From Streptomyces sp. SirexAA-E (lineage in GTDB: Bacteria > Actinomycetota > Actinomycetes > Streptomycetales > Streptomycetaceae), in contig NC_015953.1 of assembly GCF_000177195.2 (NCBI RefSeq), forward strand, positions 3,534,001 to 3,598,000: 64,000 nt of DNA, read 5' to 3'. This document shows, in pieces, positions 26,536 to 36,000 of this stretch. The position numbers and the translations under genes are program-made. The notes under the pieces were generated by a model, which was given only the letters and a program-made list of their open reading frames with translations, searched no databases and was not told the DNA's origin. The first letter of the stretch is position 1. Every line of letters begins with the position of its first letter.

Positions 26536-27111
26536 CTACGTCCAGCCCGGCGGGTGGGCCGCCGCCTCGCCGCCCGCCTGTGTGAACGCCGTCAGCGCCT
26601 CCACCAGCGCCGTGCGCTGCCGCGGGGCGAGGCGTTCCACGATCGAGGTGATCTCCCGGCGGCGGGCCGCGGTGACGTCGGAGACGAGCCGATCGCCCTC
26701 CGGCGTCACCCGCAGGACGGTCTCGCGGCGGTTGCCCGGGTTCACCCGGCGCTCCGCGAGACCGGCCGCGATCAGCCGGTCCACCATCCGCATCGCGGTG
26801 GAGGGATTGACGCCGAGCCGGTCGGCGAGCTCCACCAGCTTGGCGTCGCCGTGTGTGGCGAGCACCACCAGCAGCCGGAACTGAGGCAGGGTCACCCGGT
26901 CCTCGACCGCCGCGAGCGAGCGGGCGGTGACGGCGACGAGCAGCCGCGACGCGGTCAGCACCGCGTGGGTCACGGCGTCGACGTCGTCCACCTCGGCCGG
27001 GACGGCCCCCGCGTCCAGCACGCCGGAGCGCCCGGAGTCGGGGTCGGGGTCGTCGCGGGCGGCGTCGTCGTCGGACGCGGCGGCGCCGGGGGCGGCGGGA
27101 TGTTCGGGCAT
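26536..27111 (-). CDS. MarR-family transcriptional regulator
   Basis: A 191-residue protein with a 45-residue acidic N-terminal extension, then a winged HTH: VTLPQFRLLVVLATHGDAKLVELADRLGVNPSTAMRMVDRLIAAGLAERRVNPGNRRETVLRVTPEG. Divergent from a Ddn-like gene; a TTTGC-N5-GCAAA palindrome lies between them, the typical MarR operator form. Confidence 0.92.
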   Translation of the reverse strand: MPEHPAAPGAAASDDDAARDDPDPDSGRSGVLDAGAVPAEVDDVDAVTHAVLTASRLLVAVTARSLAAVEDRVTLPQFRLLVVLATHGDAKLVELADRLGVNPSTAMRMVDRLIAAGLAERRVNPGNRRETVLRVTPEGDRLVSDVTAARRREITSIVERLAPRQRTALVEALTAFTQAGGEAAAHPPGWT

Positions 27112-27208
27112 GCCTCTTTGTACCCCCGCGCGGCCACCCCCTTCGCACCGGCATCGCGGTGGCACCCTTTCGCGCCCCCCGGCCCACGACGGGCACGCTT
27201 GGACTGCG

Positions 27209-27233
27209 CGACGTTTGCATGGGGCAAACGTCG
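27209..27233. promoter_or_regulatory. MarR-type operator palindrome
   Basis: CGACGTTTGC-ATGGG-GCAAACGTCG: perfect 10-bp arms around 5 bp, 98 bp from the MarR start and 55 bp from the Ddn-like start. TTGC-N5-GCAA is a common MarR core. Confidence 0.8.
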
Positions 27234-27288
27234 TGTGACCGACTACCGACCGTCGCCCGCCGACCGCCGACCGGATCGAGGTACCCCC

Positions 27289-27804
27289 GTGACGCCCCCG
27301 CCCACCGAGCCCGCCGCCTCCGGACCCCGCCGTCCCGCGCCGCCGCCCCGCTGGAGGCGCTCGGCGGTACGGGCGCCCGTCCACCTCTTCCGCATGGGGC
27401 TCGGCCCGCTGTTCCGCGGGCGGCTGCTGCTGCTCGTGCACACCGGGCGGCTCACGGGCGAGCCGCGCCGGACCGTCCTGGAGGTGGTCGAGGCGGGACG
27501 GACGGACGGGCGCAGGGCCTGGACCGTGGCGTCCGGTCGCGGGACGCGGGCGGGCTGGTACCGCGACCTCCGCGGCAACCCGCAGGCCGTCGTGCAGGCC
27601 GGGCGCGGCTACCACGCGGTGTCCGCCCGCTTCCCGGAGCCGGAGGAGTGCGGCGAGTCGATGGCCCGGTCCGCGCTCCGACAGCCCCGGGCCGCGCGCC
27701 GGTTCTGCGCCTCACTGGGCCTCACCGTCGACGGCAGCACCGAGGAGTACCGGAGGGCGGGCGCCTCGATCCCCTTCGTCGTCCTGGTGGAGGAGCACTT
27801 CTGA
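27289..27804 (+). CDS. Deazaflavin (F420)-dependent nitroreductase-like protein, Ddn family
   Basis: A 171-residue protein. GTG at 27289 with GAGGT 6 bp upstream is preferred to an earlier GTG at 27235. Fold signature: LLLLVHTGRLTGEPRRTVLEVVE, WTVASGRGTRAGWYRDLRGNPQAVVQAG and IPFVVLVEE. Ddn relatives use reduced F420 to reduce quinones or nitro groups. Regulation by the divergent MarR is likely. Confidence 0.88.
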   Translation: MTPPPTEPAASGPRRPAPPPRWRRSAVRAPVHLFRMGLGPLFRGRLLLLVHTGRLTGEPRRTVLEVVEAGRTDGRRAWTVASGRGTRAGWYRDLRGNPQAVVQAGRGYHAVSARFPEPEECGESMARSALRQPRAARRFCASLGLTVDGSTEEYRRAGASIPFVVLVEEHF

Positions 27805-27930
27805 CGGCTTGGGGCCGTGGTTCTCAGGACCTCGTCCACCGAAGGTACGGACAGGGCACCCGGCAACTTCTACACCGCTGTAGAGTTTCCCTGGTTCCGC
27901 ACCACACATACCGCAACGTATGGAGACGTC

Positions 27931-28386
27931 ATGGCCCTTTGGGATCGGATCAAGGAATCCGCGTCGACGATGCAGCAGCAGCTGGAGGCGAAGAAGAACG
28001 ACCTCAAGAGCGGGGCGTTCCGCGACGCGAGCATGGCCGTCTGCGCCCTGGTCGCCGCCGCCGACGGCCACATCGACCCGTCCGAGCGGCAGCGTGTCGC
28101 CGATCTGATCTCCGCCAACGACGTGCTGCGCAACTTCCCGGCGGACGACCTCCAGCGCCGCTTCAACGGCTACGTGGACCAGCTGACCGCCGACTTCGCC
28201 TTCGGCAAGGTCAGCGTGCTCCAGGAGATCGCCAAGGCGAAGAAGAAGCCCGCCGAGGCGCGGGCCGTCATCCAGATCGGCATCGTCATCGGCGGGGCCG
28301 ACGGCGACTTCGACGCGCAGGAGCGGGCCGTCGTACGGGAGGCGTGCTTCGCGCTCGACCTGCCGCCGCACGAGTTCGACCTCTAG
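27931..28386 (+). CDS. TerB-family tellurite-resistance protein
   Basis: A 151-residue all-helical protein: MALWDRIKESASTMQQQLEAKKND, then two related acidic helix-loop segments AVCALVAAADGHIDPSERQRVADLI and IQIGIVIGGADGDFDAQERAVVREA, whose Asp-rich loops bind metal in TerB. GGAG lies 6 bp upstream of the ATG. TerB genes belong to stress-response clusters; a TerF-type vWA gene lies at 51167, far from here. Confidence 0.93.
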   Translation: MALWDRIKESASTMQQQLEAKKNDLKSGAFRDASMAVCALVAAADGHIDPSERQRVADLISANDVLRNFPADDLQRRFNGYVDQLTADFAFGKVSVLQEIAKAKKKPAEARAVIQIGIVIGGADGDFDAQERAVVREACFALDLPPHEFDL

Positions 28387-28451
28387 GGCGCGCTTGAAGA
28401 GTCCCGCCTGTCCGTACGCCCGCCTCCACCCGCGTCGTAGCGGCCCGGAGG

Positions 28452-28473
28452 CCGGCGTACCCCTGTACGCCGG
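28452..28473. terminator. Hairpin between convergent terB and the PucR-like gene
   Basis: CCGGCGTAC-ccct-GTACGCCGG, perfect 9-bp stem without a T run. The rest of the 186-bp gap holds nothing recognisable. Confidence 0.5.
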
Positions 28474-28572
28474 GCGATCGCGGCGGCCCACCCACCCGTT
28501 TCGCGCCCGGCAGGCCGGGGGTGCCCACTCCCCCTGCGCACCCCCGGCCGACCTCCACCCGCGCCCGTCCGC

Positions 28573-29646
28573 TCAGAGCTCCTTCGCCGGCCAGTCCAGC
28601 AGGCGGGCACCGATCACCGCCGTCTGCAACGAGTAGCGGTGCATCGGATCGGACGGGTCGGACCCGGTCAGCTGGTGGATGCGCTCCAGCCGGTAGGTCA
28701 GCGCCCGCACGCTCAGCGCCAGCCGGCGGGCCGTCTCGGCGGCGACGCAGCCCGCGTCGAAGTACACGGACAGCGTGTGCAGCAACGGTTCCGCGCCGCC
28801 CCTCGCCTGCTGGAGCGGGCCCAGCTCACTGCGCACCAGATCGGCCATCGCCTGCCGGTCACGGGTCAGCACCGGATAGACCAGCAGGTCGGCCGCGTAG
28901 AGCACCGGGTCGTCCAGGCCCATCCGCTGGGCCAGGTCCAGGGCTTCGAGCGCCTCGTCGTACGAGTGGACGACACCGCCCGGACCGCGGTGCGGGCGGC
29001 CGACCGCGACCTGGCCGCCGTCCGTCGCCGCGTGCGCCTGCTTGGCGAAGTACCGCAGGACGTCCGGCTGGCTGCCCGGGGCGATGCAGACGAGGCGTCC
29101 GTCCTTCGTGGTGAGCAGGATCTTCCGGCCGCTGAACCGGGCGAGCAGGGCCGACTCCACACTGCGCGGCACCGCGTCGCTCTCGGTGTACGCCTCCGGG
29201 CCGGTGGCCACCGCGACGGCGTGCGCCCGGGAGAGCCGCAGCCCGAAGCGGGTGGCGCGCTCCGCGAGGCGGCCCAGGTCGCTGCGGCCGTACAGCAGGT
29301 CGTCGATGAACTCCCGGCGGGCCGCCTCCTCGCGCCGTACCGTCAGCCGCTGGGCCCGCTCGAAGCCCTCCGCGAAGGCGTCGACCACCTGCTCCACGGC
29401 GGCCAGCACGGCGTCGGTGGCCGCCGGGTCCGACCCCTTCGCGGCGCCCGGCCAGGCCGCGCGGGTCTCCGCCAGATGGAGCCGTACCAGGGCCCGGAGC
29501 TGGTGCCCGGCCTCCGCGGACTCACGGCCCAGCGTGCGCCGGGCCTCCAGCTCGTCCCGGGTGAGCCGGCGGCCGGTGTCGGCCACCTCGCCCAGAATCT
29601 GGGCATAGCCCCCCAGGAACCTGTCCGGGATCTCCGGTTCCGCCAC
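28573..29646 (-). CDS. PucR/CdaR-type transcriptional regulator
   Basis: A 357-residue protein. GTG start with AAGGAGGAG 8 bp upstream. An N-terminal helical region (1-130), a middle GGDEF-like CdaR domain (RATRFGLRLSRAHAVAVATG to VAVGRPHRGPGGVVHSYDEALEALDLAQ), and a C-terminal PucR HTH (LLHTLSVYFDAGCVAAETARRLALSVRALTYRLERIHQLTG). It is divergent from the NfeD-flotillin 2 block; CCGGCAA half-sites in the gap may be its operator. Confidence 0.92.
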   Translation of the reverse strand: MAEPEIPDRFLGGYAQILGEVADTGRRLTRDELEARRTLGRESAEAGHQLRALVRLHLAETRAAWPGAAKGSDPAATDAVLAAVEQVVDAFAEGFERAQRLTVRREEAARREFIDDLLYGRSDLGRLAERATRFGLRLSRAHAVAVATGPEAYTESDAVPRSVESALLARFSGRKILLTTKDGRLVCIAPGSQPDVLRYFAKQAHAATDGGQVAVGRPHRGPGGVVHSYDEALEALDLAQRMGLDDPVLYAADLLVYPVLTRDRQAMADLVRSELGPLQQARGGAEPLLHTLSVYFDAGCVAAETARRLALSVRALTYRLERIHQLTGSDPSDPMHRYSLQTAVIGARLLDWPAKEL

Positions 29647-29961
29647 GGCTCACTCCTCCTTGCATGTAACAGCTATGTCATTGCGGCAACGCCCCGGAAG
29701 GCATGCCGGTGCCCGGCAACAGGGCTCCGGCAAGTTTGCCGGATTCCGGCAATGCGCCCAACCGTCGCCGGATGGCACGATTCCTTCAGCAACACACGGG
29801 GGAATCACGGGGGTTACGGGGGAAAGTCGGGGGACACGGGGGAAGAACCCGGTCGCTGCGGAGCCGTCTCGACGGTTTCGCGGCGCCGGGGCCCCGCCCA
29901 CCCGTCACCGGCCGACTTCCTGGTTCGTACAGGGGCGCTTCGACGCCAGGGGGTGGACCGG
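29647..29961. other. 315-bp divergent intergenic region
   Basis: Holds promoters of the PucR-like gene and the NfeD-like gene, the CCGGCAA/TTGCCGG cluster (29713-29752), and G-rich CGGGGGAA repeats near 29798-29845. No ORF. Confidence 0.7.
29713..29752. promoter_or_regulatory. Cluster of CCGGCAA / TTGCCGG half-sites
   Basis: CCGGCAA at 29713, 29727 and 29746; TTGCCGG at 29736. This makes two overlapping palindromes, CCGGCAA-GT-TTGCCGG (29727-29742) and TTGCCGG-ATT-CCGGCAA (29736-29752). The same palindrome recurs at 57024. Candidate operator of the adjacent PucR-like protein. Confidence 0.6.
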
Positions 29962-30600
29962 ATGAACGAATTCCTTTCCGCAGCACTCGCCTTTCCGGCC
30001 GTCCTCTTCGGCGCCGCCCTGGTCGTCGTCATCTGTTTCTGGCTCCTGGTCCTCACCGGGGCCGTCGGACACGACTCCTTCGACACCGATCTCGACGCCG
30101 ACACGGTCGGTCTCGGTGGTGTGCCGGTCTCCGTCTCGCTGTCGCTGCTCGTCCTCGTCTCCTGGTTCGTCAGCCTGACGGGTTCGGTCCTGGTGCTCCG
30201 CAGCGGTGCCACCGGAACCGCACGCGCCCTGTTCCACGTCCTGGTGTTGGTAGGAGCGCTACTCATCGCCTGGGGGGCCGTCCGCATGGTTCTGCGCCGA
30301 TTCCGCCGGTACTTCCCCGCGGAACCTCCTCCATCCCGGCAGGACTTCGTGGGGCAGGTCTGCACGATCCGTACGGGAACGGTCGGTGCCGACTTCGGGC
30401 AGGCGGAGGTCGCCGCGGCCGACGGGTCGACCGCGATCGTGCAGGTGCGCCAGCTGACGCCGCCCGCCACCCCCGACGAGGCGTTCGCCGCGGGCAGCGC
30501 GGGACTCCTCTACGCGTACGACGCCGAGGGCGAGTTCTTCTGGGTCTCGCCGTACGACGCCGCGCTCGCCCCACGCCCCCTGCCGCGCGACGCGGGCTGA
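29962..30600 (+). CDS. NfeD/YqiJ-like membrane protein (flotillin partner 2)
   Basis: A 212-residue protein with three membrane segments (FPAVLFGAALVVVICFWLLVLTG, VSVSLSLLVLVSWFVSLTGSVLVL, LFHVLVLVGALLIAWGAVRM) and a C-terminal OB fold (DFVGQVCTIRTGTVGADFGQAEVAA...IVQVRQL). It resembles the E. coli YqiJ layout. CAGGGGG lies upstream; GTG at 29953 is an alternative start. The flotillin 2 gene starts 111 bp on. Confidence 0.87.
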   Translation: MNEFLSAALAFPAVLFGAALVVVICFWLLVLTGAVGHDSFDTDLDADTVGLGGVPVSVSLSLLVLVSWFVSLTGSVLVLRSGATGTARALFHVLVLVGALLIAWGAVRMVLRRFRRYFPAEPPPSRQDFVGQVCTIRTGTVGADFGQAEVAAADGSTAIVQVRQLTPPATPDEAFAAGSAGLLYAYDAEGEFFWVSPYDAALAPRPLPRDAG

Positions 30601-30711
30601 CGTTCCGACCGCCGTCCGGACCCGCCCACCGGGCCGGCTCCAGGCTTCCGCATGCCCTGACCCGGCGTGCCGCTCACTTCCGCTTCATCTCCCCAGCCGT
30701 CAAGGACTGAC

Positions 30712-32859
30712 ATGGATGCCATCTCCTTGGGCATCGGCGTGCTGATCGCCGTTGTCCTGCTCATCGTCATCGCTCTGGTCTTCGTCGTCACCCGGCTCTT
30801 CCGCAAGGTCGAGCAGGGCAAGGCGCTGATCATCTCCAAGACCAAGAAGGTCGACGTCACCTTCACCGGTGCGGTCGTCCTGCCCGTGCTCCACAAGGCC
30901 GAGACCATGGACATCTCGGTGAAGACGATCGAGATCCGTCGCACCGGACGTGAGGGGCTGATCTGCCAGGACAACATCCGCGCCGACATCCACATCACGT
31001 TCTTCGTCCGGGTCAACAAGACCGTCGAGGACGTCATCAAGGTCGCCCAGTCCATCGGTACCGAGCGGGCCAGCGACAAGGTCGCCATCCAGGAGTTCTT
31101 CGTCGCGAAGTTCTCGGAGGCGGTCAAGACCGTCGGCAAGCAGCTCGACTTCGTCGACCTCTACACCAAGCGCGAGGAGTTCAGGGACCGGATCATCCGG
31201 GTCATCGGGACCGACCTGAACGGCTACCACCTCGACGACGCCGCGATCGACTTCCTCGAGCAGACGCCGATGGTCCAGCTCGACGGGGCCAACATCCTGG
31301 ACGCGCAGGGCATCCGCAAGATCACCGAGCTGACGGCGATCGAGCACGTGCGGACCAACGAGTTCCAGCGCACCGAGCAGAAGGAGATCACCCGGCAGGA
31401 CGTCGACGCCCGCGAGACCATCCTGGAGCTGGAGCGCCGGCAGGCCGAGGCGGAGATCAAGCAGCGCCGCGAGGTCGAGACGCTGCGGGCCCGCGAGGAG
31501 GCCGCCACCGCCCGCGTGCAGGAGGAGGAGCGGCTCGGTTCGCAGGGCGCGTTCATCCGCACCGAGGAGCAGCTCGGCATCCAGCGGGAGAACCAGGCCC
31601 GGGAGATCGCCGTCGCCCAGAAGAACCGCGAGCGGGTCATCGCCGTCGAGAACGAGCGCATCGAGAAGGACCGGCTGCTGGAGGTCATCGGCCGTGAGCG
31701 CGAGACGGAGCTGAACCGGATCGCCGCGACGAAGGAGGTCGAGGCCGAGCGCCGCGAGGTCGCGGACGTGATCCGGGAGCGGATCGCGGTGGACCGTACG
31801 GTCGCCGAGCAGGAGGAGTCGATCCTGACCCTGCGGTCCGTCGAGGAGTCGGAGCGCACCCGCAGGTCCGTGATCATCGCGGCCGAGGCGGAGGCGCAGG
31901 AGAAGCTGGTCAAGGACATCAAGGCGGCGGAGGCCGCGGAGGCGGCGGCGACGCACCTGGCGGCCGAGCAGCTGACGCTCGCCGAGGCCCGGCTGAAGAC
32001 GGCGGACCTCGACGCGCGGGCGAAGCTGCGGCTGGCGGAGGGCATCCAGGCCGAGTCCGCCGCGGCCGGGCTGGCGGAGGTCCAGGTCCGGGACGCGGAG
32101 GCCGACGTCACGGAGAAGGCCGGTCTCGCGGAGGCCCAGGCGACCGAGGCCCGGCTCAAGGCCGAGGCGGAGGGCGCGCGCCTCAAGGCGCTGGCGACCG
32201 CGGAGGGTACGCAGGCGCAGGCGACCGCCGACGCGGCGGTCATCGGCGAGAGGTTGAAGGCCGAGGCGGAGGGGCTCACGGAGAAGGCCGCGGCGATGGC
32301 CGCGCTGGACGAGGCGTCGCGCGGGCACGAGGAGTACCGGCTGCGGCTGGCCGCCGAGAAGGAGATCCGGCTGGCGGAGTTCGACGTGCAGCGGCAGGTG
32401 GCCGAGGCGCAGGCGACGATCCTGGCGACGGGTCTGGAGAACGCGGACATCGACATCGTCGGCGGGGACTCGGTCTTCTTCGACCGGCTCGTGTCGTCGA
32501 TCTCGCTGGGCCGGAGCGTGGACGGGTTCGTCGACAACTCCAAGACCGCGCGGACGCTGGCCGGGCCGTGGCTGGACGGCAGCGCGTCCTTCACGGACGA
32601 CCTGACCCGGGTGCTGGGGTCCGTCTCCTCGGGGGACGTGCAGAACCTGACGGTGTCCGCGCTGCTGATGCAGCTGATGCGGGGTACGTCGGGGGCCGCC
32701 ACCGGCCAGGTACGGCAGCTGCTGGCCGCGGCGGAGGAGCTGGGGCTGGCGGGGATGACGGTGTCGTCGCTCGCGGGTGGCGGCGGTACGGCGGCCGGGG
32801 CCGTCGCCGCGGAGCCGGTGCCCTCGCGCAACGGCGCCGCCGCCACGGGGGTGGCGTAG
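30712..32859 (+). CDS. Flotillin family protein 2 (YqiK-like, 715 aa)
   Basis: A long flotillin. N-terminal membrane segment (LGIGVLIAVVLLIVIALVFVV), SPFH domain to about 220 (RKVEQGKALIISKTKKVDVTFTGAVVLPVLHKAETMD, VNKTVEDVIKVAQSIG), then roughly 400 residues of charged coiled coil (EERLGSQGAFIRTEEQLGIQREN and on), and a Gly-rich C-terminus. At 715 residues it is much longer than flotillin 1 (485). AAGGA lies 6 bp before the ATG. Predicted scaffold for the block that follows. Confidence 0.94.
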   Translation: MDAISLGIGVLIAVVLLIVIALVFVVTRLFRKVEQGKALIISKTKKVDVTFTGAVVLPVLHKAETMDISVKTIEIRRTGREGLICQDNIRADIHITFFVRVNKTVEDVIKVAQSIGTERASDKVAIQEFFVAKFSEAVKTVGKQLDFVDLYTKREEFRDRIIRVIGTDLNGYHLDDAAIDFLEQTPMVQLDGANILDAQGIRKITELTAIEHVRTNEFQRTEQKEITRQDVDARETILELERRQAEAEIKQRREVETLRAREEAATARVQEEERLGSQGAFIRTEEQLGIQRENQAREIAVAQKNRERVIAVENERIEKDRLLEVIGRERETELNRIAATKEVEAERREVADVIRERIAVDRTVAEQEESILTLRSVEESERTRRSVIIAAEAEAQEKLVKDIKAAEAAEAAATHLAAEQLTLAEARLKTADLDARAKLRLAEGIQAESAAAGLAEVQVRDAEADVTEKAGLAEAQATEARLKAEAEGARLKALATAEGTQAQATADAAVIGERLKAEAEGLTEKAAAMAALDEASRGHEEYRLRLAAEKEIRLAEFDVQRQVAEAQATILATGLENADIDIVGGDSVFFDRLVSSISLGRSVDGFVDNSKTARTLAGPWLDGSASFTDDLTRVLGSVSSGDVQNLTVSALLMQLMRGTSGAATGQVRQLLAAAEELGLAGMTVSSLAGGGGTAAGAVAAEPVPSRNGAAATGVA

Positions 32860-32870
32860 CCGGACCCCGT

Positions 32871-32896
32871 CCCGGGGGCCTGCCACGGCCCCCGGG
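32871..32896 (+). terminator. Hairpin after flotillin 2
   Basis: CCCGGGGGCC and GGCCCCCGGG around a 6-base loop, 12 bp past the stop, no T run. It may trim or attenuate read-through into the ATPase gene. Confidence 0.6.
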
Positions 32897-33029
32897 AAGC
32901 GGATTCCGCACCGCCGGCCGCGGGGGCCCCGCACACCGGACGGGCCGGATCCGCGGCCCCGAACCGTGTGCTCCAGCCCCACCATCGATACGCAGTGCGC
33001 AGTTGAACCGCCCGTAGGGAGCCGTACGC

Positions 33030-36000
33030 ATGGACCGTGACACCGACACCACACTCGCCGACGGCGGTGCCTACGAGGTGCTCCGGCGGCGGCTCGGGGC
33101 GCAGGCCGACGAGCTCGTCCGGCGGGCCGAGGCGCTCAACGCGCGGCGGACCGAGGAGTTCGGGTCGACCGGCCTGCGGCTGCTGGCCACCGAGCAGGTG
33201 CCCACCGGGCGCCCCTCGCTGGCCCGGGACCTGGTGGCGGTCGGCAACCGGTTGCTGTTCGGCTTCGAGCGGGGGCCCGGGGCGGGCGGGGAGGCCGGGG
33301 TCGGTGACGTCCTCGTCCTGCGGGAGGCCGGCCTGGAGGAGGTGGTGGGCGAAGGGCCCCTGGCCGACGAGGCGTTCGTCCGGGAGTTCGCGGGTCTGCA
33401 CCGCTACTTCCGCGACGCCCGGCTGCTGCGGCTGCGCAGGGTCGGCGGCCGGCTGATCGCGGTGTTCCGCACCGGGGAGAGCGCCGAGGACGTCCGCGTC
33501 CTGCGCTGGGCGCTGGGGCCGGACGGGACGCCCGGGGAGTTCCTGGACGCGCGGGGCGAGAAGGACCACGTCTTCCCGCCGTCGCACGACTTCGACTGGA
33601 TCCCGGCGGGCCGGGACGCCCACCGGACCGGCCGGCACCCGCACATCGCCGTGGCCGAGGGCGCGCTCTTCGTCGACACCCTGGGCGGCACGCTCACCGT
33701 CAAGACCGAGGACGACACCGAGACCCCCGACGGGATCTACGAGGAGCCCGTCGACGAGCCGCTCCAGTCCCTGGCGGACGCCGACGTCGAGTACGCGCGG
33801 GCCGGGCCGCTGGTCCTGCTGCGGGTGCGCCCGTACAAGGAGGAGGCCTGGCGCCACCTGGTCTTCAACACCCTGCTCGGCCGGGTCCAGCGGCTGGACG
33901 CCATCGGGCCGTCGTGCCACCGGCTCCCCGAGGACCAGGGGATCATCTTCCCCGGCGGCTACTACCTCACCACCGGCGCGGCCAAGACGTTCGACACCGC
34001 CGAGGAGCTCACCGACCCGGTCTTCGAGGGTGCGGTCCGCTCGCCCAACGGCGAGGACGTGCTGTACGTCTTCCGGTCCCGTGACGAGAGCCGCACCCTG
34101 CTCCTGCCGTACAACCTGATCCGCCAGGAGGTCGCCACCCCGCTGGTCGGCCGGGGGCACGCGCTTCTGGACGACGGCACCCTCGTCCTGCTGAAGGGCG
34201 GCGAGGACGGGCCCGCCCGTGTCCACCCGTTGCAGCGCTGGCAGACCCCGTACGTCTCCGACACCTATGCCGCCTCGCACCCCGCCGGGACGGGCCCGCT
34301 CGCCCGGACCGGCAACGCCGACCTGGTGCGCGGGATCTCCGACTGCCTCGCCCTGGCCCACGGCGTACGCGACATGACGCCGACCGCCGCCGTGTACGCC
34401 CGGCTCGTCGCCGACTGCGCCCGGGCCGGCGACCGCTACCACTGGCTCACCGATCCCGAGCTGGGCCTGCTCGCCGAGCCCCTGACCGAGATCGGGGCCA
34501 CCGCCGGCCAGGTCCTCGCCGAGTTCGAGACGGTGCAGGAGCTGACGCGGCAGGCCGCCGAGGCCCTCGACGAGACGGCCGGCCGCCTCACCGCCCTGGT
34601 GCGCCGTATCCGGGGCGAGGCCCCGCGCTCGGCCGCCGCCTGGGTCGACCAGCTCACCGAACTGCGCCGCACCCACGGGCACCTGGCGACGCTCGCCGAG
34701 ATGCGGTACGCGGACACCGGGCGGATCGCCGAGCTGTCCGCCGAGGCCGAGGACGACCTGGCGTCGGCCGCCCGGCGGGCCGTCTCCTTCCTCTCCCGCG
34801 ACGACGCCTTCACCGGCTACCACGAGGAGCTCGCCTCCCTCACCGAGTCGGCCGAGGCGCTGACCGCCGTCGCCGACGCCTCGGAGGTCGGTGACCGGCT
34901 GACGGGCATCACCGAGGGGCTGGCCACCGTCACGGACGTGGTGACCGGACTCGACATCGGGGACGCCACCGTCCGTACGTCCATCCTGGAGCGCATCGCC
35001 GGGGTGCTGGGCGACGCCAACCGGGCCCGCGCCACCCTCGACGCCCGTCGCAGGGAGCTGCTGTCCCAGGAGGGCCGGGCGGAGTTCGCCGCCGAGTTCG
35101 CGCTGCTGGGGCAGGCCGTCACGGGGGCGCTGGCCGCCGCCGACTCCCCCGAGTCCTGCGACGAGCAGCTGGCGCGGCTGCTGCTCCAGCTGGAGAACCT
35201 GGAGTCCCGGTTCGCGGAGTCCGACGACTTCCTCGGCCGGCTGGCCGAGCGCAGGACCGAGGTCTACGAGGCGTTCTCGGCCCGGCGGCAGACGCTCCAG
35301 GACGCCCGCGCCCGGCGGGCCGAGCGGCTCGCGGACTCGGCCGCCCGGGTGCTGGAGACGGTCACCCGGCGCCTGGCCGCGCTGGAGGACCTGGACGCCG
35401 TCCACACCTACTTCGCGTCCGACCCGATGGTCGCCAAGGTCCGGCGCACCGCCGACGAGCTGCGCGAGCTGGGCGACCCGGTGCGCGCCGACGAGCTCGA
35501 CGGGCGGCTGAAGGCGGCCCGGCAGGAGGCCGGCCGGGCGCTGCGGGACCGGGGCGAGCTGTACGCGGACGGCGGCACGGTCCTCAAGCTGGGCCGCCAC
35601 CGGTTCGCGGTGAACACCCAGCCCTTCGACCTGACCCTCGTCCCGCACGGGGACCGGCTCGCCTTCGCGCTGACCGGCACCGACTACCGGGCCCCGGTCA
35701 CCGACCCCGAGTTCGCGGCGACCCGCCCGTACTGGGACCGGCTGCTGCCCTCCGAGTCGGAGGACGTCTACCGCGCCGAGCACCTGGCCGCCCGGCTGCT
35801 GGACGAGCACGGCGCCGACGCGCTGGCGGGCGCCGAGGACCTGGCGGCCCTCGTCCGGGAGGCGGCCGCCGCCGCGTACGACGAGGGCCACCAGCGGGGC
35901 GTCCACGACGAGGACGCCACCGCGATCCTGACCGTCCTGCTGCGGCTGTACACCGGCGCGGGCCTGCTGCGCTTCCCGCCCGCCGTACGCGCGGCCGCCC

